Shown here piece after piece: positions 55,309-64,000 of a stretch of DNA of 64,000 bases. A program made the translations under genes and the position numbers. Origin of the DNA: Gigantopelta aegis (taxonomy: Eukaryota > Mollusca > Gastropoda > Neomphalida > Peltospiridae); contig NC_054701.1 of assembly GCF_016097555.1 (NCBI RefSeq), forward strand, positions 1,103,049-1,167,048, in the 5' to 3' direction. The notes below the pieces were generated by a model, which was not told where the DNA came from, did not search any database, and saw nothing but the letters and a program-made list of their open reading frames with translations. The first letter of the stretch is position 1. Every line of letters starts with the position of its first letter.

Positions 55309-58300
55309 ATGGCTCGTTTGGTGGCAGTTTGTCGATCGGACGAGTACAAGTTCGAAAGACGTCAAATTCCTTTGACTGTTGAATCCCTGACTGTAAGTTG
55401 TTGTGTATATAATTATTAAAGGATTATTTTTATTGTAATAGGAGATGTTATTCAGTATTGTTCTCTGTAACATATGGCAATGTGCATTACTCCAAAAGTT
55501 TCGATACTGCAACAAGTTGCGGCAAATTCCAACATGAGGAGATAACTCTAAATGGAACGTAGAATGACGTTTAACCGGATTTTACAGTTTGTTTAAATGT
55601 GAAAAAATAGCAATACAAAAGATGAATAAAGAGCATCCAACAATATATAAGCCTATCAACCTTTATTTTTTAAGAATATATTCATGACAGTTGGTTAAAT
55701 ACAGCATAGCCCTGATCCCATAGCCCAGATTTCAGGCCCTACTTGCTGCCTCAAATGTAAGGTTTTGGTGGGCAATATAATAAGTTTAATATAGATATTT
55801 GATGCACTGTCATTTGGCTTGTACACAATAATTTGAATAAATATATTTTACTGTAATGTCATGTCCATATCCATATTTCAAACAAGCTCTGACTGTAGAT
55901 CTAAAGATTTCAGACATTTACAAGAATATTCAATGGATCAAATCAAATCAGTTTATTCATAAATATATGAACAGTATAAATGAGTTGTGTGATGTTTTGT
56001 GGTACATAAATTAAAAAAATTATAATACGAGGCTTTCCAGTCAATTCGTCCACTGGACAATTCGTCCACCGGGCGATTTGTCCACTCACCTCGGACAATT
56101 CGTCCACTCGTTGACTGCATTTTTTTCAAACATATTAATAGTTATTTCTTTGACATTGTAATCGTTTCTTAACATTATTTTGTGTATACTATAACCAAAA
56201 AAGTAAAATAGAGTTTGAATTCAACTTTACTATCCAGTTTTTATTAACTGTTTGTATTCATTATCATGCGGATGATTCGTCCACGGACGATTCGTCCACT
56301 CGCTCGTACACAATGTGGTAAATAGGTAATGCAAGCCTCCGCGTCGGAATACTTTATTACCCCCCCCTCCCGTCATGTTGTCCTTCAATGGCGTAAATTC
56401 TATCCACTGTACCCTCCCTCGTCACGTTATGCCTAATAACCTCGAAATAAAATAAAAACGTGTTGTCTTCAATTCCAATTTAATTAAATGTACATTAAAA
56501 AACAATTCAACAAACCATAGTTTGACACCCAATAGCCGATGTATTTTTCGTGCTGGGGTGTCGTTAAACATTCATTCATTCATTCATTCATTCCGTCAAT
56601 ACAGGTAGTTAGCGGTGCAGCTTTGAAATAAGGCCTGTTGTTTTAGACGCTACTGGATCCAACTTGGTGAAACAAGCTTAAGCAGTAATGAGCCTGCACT
56701 GCTAATTACGATATCACAATAGAGTACACCAGTACACTTAATTGGTAAAGCAAACAGAAACCAAACAAGTTGAAAGGGAAAACATCCTACGACACTCGCT
56801 CAGTACATTATCTCACATGTCACGATGTGGTAAATAGGTGATTCAAGCCTCCGCGTCGGAAGACTTTATTACCCCCCTCACACACACACACACACACACA
56901 CACACCCCATGTCATGTTCTCCTTCAATGGCGTAAATCACATGTTATCCCCATATGCCTAATAACCTCGAAATAAAATTAAAATGTGTTGTCTTCAATTC
57001 CAATTTAATTAAATGAACATTAAAAAAAAATTCAACAAAACAACAAATGTCATTCAAATATCCATTCAAATATAAAAATTCAAAAATATGGGGTAATAAT
57101 GGACGAAATAAAAACCCAGTGGACGAATCGTCCGGTACTGATTTTTTGTAGTGGACGAATCGTCTCGAGTTCCTCAGTGGACGAATTGTCCAGTGGACGA
57201 ATCGACTGCATCCCAACACAAGTTGTTATCCAGTATGGTTCTTTGTAATTAAAGGGCAATGTTCGAGATTAAAAAATTTGGGGCAGTATCCCAGCTGGAT
57301 ACTAACATTTCAAAATCTGGTATCCAACCTGAGAATTTAGTACCTCACTTTTAGATATGGTTACCTGACATTCAAATATAGAAAGCAAGCCAATTTTAAT
57401 TTTAATATAAATAAAACAAAAGGCTGTATTGGTTGAAAACATTTTATAACATTTGGCTCCTTGCCTCTTCAGTGTTTTTATCAACTTTGGAATTACTAGG
57501 CCTAATTAAGGAAAACTTAGACTGGAAAGAAACATCCCAACAAAAATACTAGTGGCTTAGCAGTTCGCAGTCTTTTGCTATGCCGCTATTGCTCCAGTGT
57601 AGCATTAGACTGTATGAACTCGAAAATGTTGTTACTTAACTTCATCCGTAAATGACGACTTGCGTTGTTTCAACAAAAAATAAACACTCAGGATTAAAAA
57701 ACACAACATTATATAGTATCCCAGCGGGATGCTGGATTCTTGAAGTCTGGTATCCAAAATTAAAATCTGGTATCCCCGGGATATTGGGATACCGTTAATC
57801 TCGAACACTGAAGGCGCAGGACATAGCGATCGGTCTAGTATCAATGACCGTTGGTAGGCCTGGCCCATTGGGTTATTTCTTGTTCTAACCAGTGCACAAT
57901 GACTGGTATATCAAACAAACAAAATTTCAGTAGCAGTTTTGCATTAAAAGTTTTTCAGTGTTCTAAAATGGGAAGTATTGTGCACCAATTTATTGTTATT
58001 GTAAGGTGATGCAAAGTGACATCATTCATTTCAAATTCAAAAACATTATATTATTACCAATTCTTATGGTTTGACGCAATTTCTGGATTTGCTCAAGGTT
58101 TTCTGAATAACCTATGTTTTTTCATTGAGAACATCACATGCAGTTCCATTATCGGCCGAGATGAATCGAATGTCTCCTGTTTTGTAGTTTGATCATTTGT
58201 TCTTGTGTTTTCTTTTGTTGATTTAATATTTTTATTATACTTGTGTCAAACATTTATTAACCCATGTATTGTAACATAATACACGGTTGCTCTGATAACA

Positions 58301-61300
58301 AAATATTGCCATGTAGGCCTCGATCAATTTTGGGGTATTGTAAGTGTGCACAGGGCCTGCAGAGTGTATTTAAAGTAGGGGTGGGGGCACTATAAGTGCA
58401 ATGTATTTGAAGGTCCAAATCTGTTACAGGGTTCGGGGGCATGTTTCAGCGAGAGAAAAAAAAATTCAGGTCTTAAAATACAGCATTTCAAAACTTCTGG
58501 GCACAGTAACGGAAAAGGGGGGAGAGACGTGGCCCCCGCTCCGAGGCCCCTGCTATGGGTGTTGGCGATTGGAGTCACACAGTGTAGAAACTTCTAGAAA
58601 GTTGCACATGCAGAAATTTACCAAGTGCTGTAAATGTTATCCTAGAAAGAATTGCTGATGGTACACCAAATTGAATCTCTGTTTCAAAAAAAAAGGTCTG
58701 ACCCTCTTCTCTTCAATGTAGACAACTTGTACCTTTTGTAAGTGCAGTTATTTCACTTCTTTGTTTTAATCACATGCCTTCAATAACTTGAACTTTACTT
58801 TAAGATAGATACATCTAACAACACCTCGCAGATTGTTTTCCCCATCTGGACACTGAGAGCAATTGCTTTCCTACATAATTTCACGAGCAATTTATTGCTC
58901 ACAATCGATTTTCAAACCATAAGCACTGTTATTACTATGTTTCATCACATTGAAAACAAAAGGTAGACCTACTTATTTTCACCCCAATCAAAATAGTTTT
59001 GAGTTCCACACTAACAAGACAACGTTGTTTAGACATTGGTATGTTTTTATGTTTCATAATTAGACAAAATATTAACAGATTTTTAAGCTTTTTATCTGAT
59101 TTCAGCTTTTTTGTGGGTGTAAATTGGATCCGAAGTGCTGACAAATAACCTTTATTTAGACATATGACAAAGGCTTCAGCTTTTTAAAGATTGATAATTT
59201 TTTTGCTTTTATTTCTACATGGGTATGACATTCTGCCTCCCAACTGGATGGTATGGTAGACAATACAATCACACTAATGCTGGTTTTATTTGCATATCAC
59301 TGAATCTTTTTGGGATATTTGTTCATCTTTCAGATTGTGATTCGGTTCATTGAAAACAGCGCTGACTGATATGTATCAAACTGCAATAATTAATACTAAA
59401 TGTTTTTTCTTGTTTTTGTTTCTTCAGATGGTGATACAGTTCAATGAAAAGTGTATTGACTGTGAATATGTGTGTGGAATCAAACAGAAGGAACTGGAAC
59501 ATTTCGTGCAGAGGTTTGACATTCTTACCAAGGATGAACTCGCAGTGGCACTGATGGTGACCAGCAAAGACATCATGAACCAGCTGACTCACATGGTCAC
59601 TTGTGTGGGCTGCAGAAGAAGGTGCTGTCACGTTTACTATGTATTTTAGATGGATTCCCTTTTAATCTTTATAGTAAAATTGTGTATTTTGCAATTCACA
59701 CTCTTTTCAAAAACTGTGATAGACATGTCTCTGTTAATGTGTTTATCTTGTCTTTAAATACACGTATAGATTGCAGCCCTTGCAGTGTTTAATGTGTGTT
59801 TGTCTCGTCTTTAAATACACGTATAGATTGCAGCCCTTGCGGTGTTTAATGTGTTTGTCTCGTCTTTAAATACACGTATAGATTGCAGCCCTTGCGGTTT
59901 TTAATGTGTGTTTGTCTCGTCTTTAAATACACGTATAGATTGCAGCCCTTGCGGTTTTTAATGTGTGTTTGTCTCGTCTTTAAATACACGTATAGATTGC
60001 AGCCCTTGTGGTGTTTAATGTGTTTGTCTCGTCTTTAAATACACGTATAGATTGCAGCCCTTGCGGTGTTTAATGTGTTTGTCTCGTCTTTAAATACACG
60101 TATAGATTGCAGCCCTTGCGGTTTTTTGAACCTTTAGACTACTGGATTAATTTTTAACAAAAACCACGTTGAGTGGGTACAAGTTTATAATTTTTACTCA
60201 CATATATTCACTTAAATGTTTCATAAATACATGAAATAAAGTTCATATATGAATCGGTAAGTATTATTTTCGTGTCTTTTTTTGTAATTTTTATTATTTT
60301 AGATCGGCTAATGGTGATTAAAATTAGGCAAAAAATCGAAAAAGTTGCGTTTACTTTCGGGCATTTGTGGCCAGCTGTCCAGTATTTATGTCCATTATTC
60401 CCGATAACAGTGGTTTTCTGACCAGAATTTTTTTTAAAACCCGAACTACGATTCATATTGCAATATTTGGTAATTTTCGTTGTTGGTAAAACGATCAAAT
60501 TTATTATCAAATTAGCTGTTACAATCAGCTATCGATCCCTGAAAATTACCGCGACGTGCCGCCATTGTTGTCAAGCGAAAATACTTGCCGAAAACCACTT
60601 TTTGAACTCAAAATTTCAAGGTATTTTCAATTGAAAAAATCAAAACAAAAACCACCATTTTGAAAAAAAATCTTTTTTCTTTAATTATATTTCCGTTTCC
60701 GGTGAGTGTCGTGTGCAAAACGGCGGGAAATATGAATTGGGGGAATGCACTGTATACAGTATATCGACTGACGTGACGTCGGGCGAGATATCTCGCCTGC
60801 AGTAGTCAGAAGGTTAATGTGTTTATCTCGTCTTTAAATACACGTATAGATTGCAGCCCTTTATCTCGTCTTTAAATATACGTATAGATTGCAGCCCTTG
60901 CGGTTGTCTCGTCTTTAAATACACGTATAGATTGCAGCCCTTGCGGTTTTTAATGTGTTTGTCTCGTCTTTAAATACACGTATAGATTGCAGCCCTTGCG
61001 GTTTTTAATGTGTTTGTCTCGTCTTTAAATACACGTATAGATTGCAGCCCTTGCGGTTTTTAATGTGTGTTTTGTTCAACGACCACTAGAGAACATTGGT
61101 TTATTAATCATCGGCTATTGGATGTCAAACATTTGGTAATTTTGACAGTCTCAGAGAGGAAACCTATTACATTTTTTTATTAGTAGCAAGGGATCTTTTA
61201 TATGCACCATCCCACAGACAGGATGGCACATACCACATCCTTTGATATACCAGTCACCCTTGCAGTTTGTGTCTCTTTTCAGAAGTGCCAATTCAAAAGC

Positions 61301-61622
61301 TAAAATAAAACTGATTAACATCAGCAGTATTGTTTTGTTAACACATCTTTAGTGAAGATATTTAAAATAAAAATGTTGTAAGGAAAATATATGTTAGCTG
61401 AATCAAACTAGTTTTTCCTCAGTAATTTTTTGTTAAAAAAAACAAAAACAAGTTAGATTTTATTGATTTTATTTTCAGTGTTGAACGTCTCTTCAGTCAG
61501 TTGGTTGAGTCAAGACATCCCGCCCTGGAACCGCTGTTAATAACAAGTCGAGCCGAATTATCCCTCAAACATGAATACCTGTTTGATCCACGGGCACTCT
61601 ATGCACTTTTTTATATTCATGG
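55309..61622 (+). CDS. GGNBP2: GGNBP2 (gametogenetin-binding protein 2), 5' three exons, continues past window
   Basis: Exons 55309-55392, 59428-59621 and 61479-61622, with GT-AG borders and matching phases: 28 codons, then to about codon 93, then about codon 141. Exon 1 MARLVAVCRSDEYKFERRQI is close to the start of human GGNBP2. Exon 2 has MVIQFNEKCIDCEYVC, ELEHFVQRFDIL, ALMVTSKDIMNQL and ends in TCVGCRR. Exon 3 has SVERLFSQLVESRHPALEPL and LYALFYIHG. Human GGNBP2 is about 700 aa, so most of the protein (cysteine/histidine-rich core, basic and acidic tails) lies beyond 64000. Human GGNBP2 binds gametogenetin and is linked to spermatogenesis; its molecular role is poorly defined. Introns 2 and 3 carry MITEs, a SINE, a minisatellite and a LINE. 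Confidence 0.93.
55393..56037 (+). other. GGNBP2 intron 1, first part
   Basis: AT-rich intron from donor GTAAGT. No element recognised before the TIR element at 56038. Confidence 0.5.
56515..56594 (+). mobile_element. extremely short LINE/SINE 3'-end insertion
   Basis: CATAGTTTGACACCCAATAG, then CCGATGTATTTTTCGTGCTG, GGGTGTCGTTAAAC and (ATTC)n. It matches the 3' end of the LINE fragment at 22521-23165 and falls inside one copy of the duplicated segment of the TIR element. Confidence 0.8.
56877..56905. repeat. (CA)n microsatellite
   Basis: About 13 CA dinucleotides inside the second copy of the internal duplication. Confidence 0.9.
57259..57810. mobile_element. hAT-like MITE, CAGTGTTC ends (copy 2, longer)
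   Basis: Ends CAATGTTCGAGATTAA and, inverted, CAGTGTTCGAGATTAA. GGTATCC and CTGGGATACT-like words are shared with the copy at 14330, whose orientation is reversed. Flanks AAGGG / AAGGC suggest a 5-bp duplication with one mismatch. Confidence 0.75.
57811..57905 (+). mobile_element. SINE head fragment
   Basis: GGCGCAGGACATAGCGATC ... GGCCCATTGGGTTATTTCTT ... CAGTGCACAATGACTGGTAT, i.e. head and start of the body; 3' part absent. Confidence 0.65.
57911..59427 (+). other. GGNBP2 intron 1, last part
   Basis: AT-rich, with a purine-rich patch around 58500-58550. No coding, RNA or mobile feature that I can support. Confidence 0.5.
59740..61070. repeat. minisatellite in GGNBP2 intron 2, split by a MITE
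   Basis: Unit of ~55 bp with GTCTCGTCTTTAAATACACG and TATAGATTGCAGCCCTTGCG, then GTTTTTAATGTGTTT. About seven copies lie before 60130 and five after 60819. The 60131-60813 MITE sits at the TTAA within the unit. Confidence 0.92.
60131..60813. mobile_element. piggyBac-like MITE (copy 2)
   Basis: Left end CCTTTAGACTACTGG; right end, inverted, CCTTCTGACTACTGCAGG. The right flank is TTAA; the left flank is a mutated TTGAA. Highly similar to 20150-20819, including ACGATTCATATTGCAATATT and CCGCGACGTGCCGCCATT. Confidence 0.85.
61071..61256 (-). mobile_element. truncated SINE, reverse orientation
   Basis: Plus-strand GTTCAACGACCACTAGAG, ATCGGCTATTGGATGTCAAA, AGCAAGGGATCTTTTATATG, GACAGGATGGCACATACCAC. 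The tail is of the second type (as at 45397); the tRNA-like head is missing. Confidence 0.82.
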
Positions 61623-62149
61623 GTACGTTTGTTAATTTTTCTTATTTTACATTTTTTCTCATTTTAACTTTCAACTGAAAGCATAATGTAGGAAATGTCT
61701 TACCTCCAAACTGAAGTATGTTGGTTAATATGATTAGCAATTCTTCACTGAACAGACAATATTCCAGCAGTACATGGTGGATGAAACTGAGCGTGTGATG
61801 GTATGCAGCATGTGTATACTATATTGAAACTAACAGTTCTGCAAAACGATATTTGTTTACTTAAGGAATGTTTGAAAGATCATGGCATTCAAAAGATATT
61901 TTGATGACATTTATCAAATCACTAACATTGATGTCACAGGCCCAATCTGATTTAAAATTAGCTCTACTGGGTCTAGCCAATAGATCAAACAGCATTGCGT
62001 GGACTCCCATGTCCAGGTAACATTTCATCTATAAATAACAAATTAAATATCAACTAATTACACTTCGCCTTTTATAGCGTTATTCGGGAGCATACAAATT
62101 CTAAAAATATCGGGCGAGACTATTTATGTAATAAGTCGATAACTCAGGT

Positions 62150-64000
62150 AACTTTATTGCATTAGACATTACCATAGAGGAAGCGCGAATAACATTTATA
62201 AATATATATGGACCAAATAACGACAATCCACAGTTTTTCTTACATATTTTAAATTGTATTGAAGAGTTCAAAAACGACCTGTACTTAGTATGTGGTGATT
62301 TTAATTTGGTATTGGATCAAGATCTAGACACAAAAAACTATTTACATATCAACCATCCTAAAGCTCAAAAAACTATTTTGGAAAATATGGAAACTTTTGA
62401 TATGAAAGACCCTTTCAGAGAACTGTATCCTACATTAAGGAGATATACGTGGAGGAAATGAATCCATTAAAACTAGCTAGATTAGATTTCTTCCTGCTTT
62501 CTAATAATTCAGGGCTAGAAATGGAGAAAAAAAATCTACATGCACCAGGTGCATGCTGAAAAAAAAGTTGCATGCACCAAAAATAAGGCAGCTTCGGGTT
62601 TTTTTTATACGAAGCTATTCGGAATTATTCTGCAATACCTATATTTATTTATTAACAGTACCGGAACGTTATACAACTGCGTTTATTACTGATTCTTGGT
62701 CAAATTTGAAAATTTGACCCAACGTGAACGCCTTACAGAAATCTATAATAGGCCTATTACAAAAACGTACGCATATTTGTGTTTTGTATTAAGCAAGTTA
62801 TCAACTTTTTTAACTCGATAAGATCTGTTGGTATAATATAAATTAGCCTACGGAATTCGACGAGAAGTTGCGATTGAAATAATCACTGGCTGACTTTGAG
62901 TCAACTACGCGAGTAACGCACCTGCACGTTCGCAATCATCTGATCAAGTGCCCATATCTGAGGTCGAAAATGTTCAAGGCAGTTACGGTACTTTGTATTG
63001 ATCACAGATCTGGCGGAGTTCAATTTGTCAGTGACGACAACAGCTGTGTTATGCGCGTGGATACCCCAAAGTCGGTCTCGACCACCTTCCCTAATACCGT
63101 TCACGGATATAACCGAGATATTGCCGGCAATTTTCGCAAATATATTTCACGGAAATGACCGAAAGGGCGCCATTGTTATAAGTAGGATTATGGGATACAA
63201 AATGGATGTGCCCATAAGATAAAAGTTATCGTTTTCATGTGGCGAACAGATTACGAAATGCATACGCAAAATTCAACAACTTGAGTCTAAATCTGGTAGA
63301 CAACAGGATACTAGTATACGCAATACACAGTACTTGAAAAATATTAGCATGCACCGCGTGTACCCAGTTTTAAAAGTTACATGCACACGCAAAAATCAGC
63401 TTGCACCGGTGCATGTACTAACACTGCATTTCGAGCCCTGTAATTTAATGCCATACATTCAAAATGTTATAATAGAGAATAGCTATAGGTCTGATCATTC
63501 CGGAGTGGTTCTCTGCCTCAAATTAAATACAATCCAAAAAGGTAAAGGATTATGGAAATTCAACAATTCACTTTTAACTGATAAAGAATATGTAAAAATC
63601 ACACAAAAAATATGCTGTTCCAATATACAATCCAGATAATGTTATGACCATTCCTAAATATGAAATACAGTTTGTAATAAATGATCAACTTTTACTTGAA
63701 ACATTGTTAATGGAAATAAGAGGGAAAACTATTTCATACTCAACATATAAGAAATATAAAGCTAATGAAATAGAAAATAAACTGTCGGGATATAAAAGAA
63801 TTAGAAGAAAATAATAACACTAACCATAACATATTAGAGGACAAAAAGCAAGAACTAGAAGAATTAAGAAAACAAAAACTCAAAGGTCATTTCATTCAAG
63901 CGAGAGCAAAATGGGTAGAAGATGGCGAAAAGCCAACAAAATACTTCTGTAATATGGAATCTAGAAACTACTATAATAAATTAATAACAAGAATAGAATT
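62150..64000 (+). mobile_element. Tx1/L1-like LINE ORF2, 5'-truncated, runs off the window
   Basis: Apurinic endonuclease C-terminal half: FINIYGPNNDNPQFF, LVCGDFNLVLDQDLDTKNY, DPFRELYPTLRRYTWRK. After a frame slip comes LARLDFFLLSNN. The hAT-like element at 62510-63440 interrupts it here. The LINE then resumes with IENSYRSDHSGVVLCLKL (endonuclease SDH motif) and GLWKFNNSLLTD. After further frame breaks comes GHFIQARAKWVEDGEKPTK, the linker before reverse transcriptase. Inactive; in GGNBP2 intron 3. Confidence 0.88.
62510..63440. mobile_element. hAT-like element, 931 bp, 5-bp TSD (copy 2, long form)
   Basis: Same ends and subterminal GCATGCACC repeats as 54033-54474. Flanked by TAATT (62505-62509, 63441-63445). 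It carries about 490 bp (62812-63305) absent from the short copy. Short ORFs in that segment have no recognisable domain. Confidence 0.9.

Larger units (their letters stand above)
56038..57208. mobile_element. TIR element with repeated GTCCAC words, 1.17 kb
   Basis: Ends are about 32-bp inverted repeats with one mismatch (CAGTCAATTCGTCCACTGG, then ACAATTCGTCCAC). Further ATTCGTCCAC / GTGGACGAAT copies lie at about 56080-56115, 56275-56300 and 57115-57185. Inside is a ~215-bp direct duplication (about 56309-56520 and 56822-57040) and a LINE-tail insertion (56515-56594). No transposase; no clear target duplication. Confidence 0.75.

Noticed and set aside
62970-63222. Small ORFs in the long hAT-like element
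   Set aside because: Overlapping in several frames on both strands with no domain; no support for coding.

Overview
The window is nuclear DNA from an animal, most likely a mollusc and probably a gastropod. It is AT-rich, with small exons bounded by GT-AG introns. It carries the tRNA-headed SINEs with the GTCGTTAAA-type tail that I know from molluscan genomes, plus hAT, piggyBac-like and Tx1-like elements. The species call is inference; I see no bacterial or viral gene organisation.

Three conserved host genes can be reconstructed exon by exon. (1) MRM1, mitochondrial 2'-O-ribose rRNA methyltransferase, + strand, 581-11340, 8 exons, 321 codons, apparently complete. (2) DDX55 (yeast Spb4 family), a nucleolar DEAD-box helicase of large-subunit ribosome assembly, - strand, 51633 down to 12976, 15 exons, 579 codons, apparently complete, with every helicase motif in order. 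(3) The 5' part (3 exons) of GGNBP2, + strand, from 55309 to beyond the window. MRM1 and DDX55 are tail to tail; DDX55 and GGNBP2 are head to head. Two of the three act in ribosome biogenesis, but nothing here shows co-regulation. MRM1 and GGNBP2 are also close neighbours on human 17q12.

Most of the rest is repeat. At least 20 minisatellite arrays (units 25-69 bp) fill the introns. The largest, about 14.5 kb at 30.8-45.4 kb, lies inside DDX55 intron 3. The most striking pattern is that many arrays are built from the exon-intron junctions themselves. The last bases of an exon plus its donor, or the acceptor plus the first bases of an exon, are repeated up to about 38 times. This is seen at MRM1 exons 2, 3, 5 (both sides) and 6 and at DDX55 exons 6, 7 and 9. 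Other arrays span the edge of a transposable element in the same way.

Mobile elements include: a 4.5-kb hAT element (25188-29650) with a broken transposase and a 441-bp deletion derivative (15350-15790), both with 6-bp target duplications; a second hAT-like family (54033-54474 and 62510-63440) with 5-bp duplications, one copy sitting inside a Tx1/L1-like LINE; nested piggyBac-like and TA-flanked MITEs; a 1.9-kb orphan TIR element carrying a repeated GTCCGACACC motif; several SINEs with clear target duplications; and a LINE fragment whose 3' end resembles the SINE tails. I found no retrovirus-like or other capsid-bearing element, no CRISPR array and no free-standing tRNA or rRNA gene.
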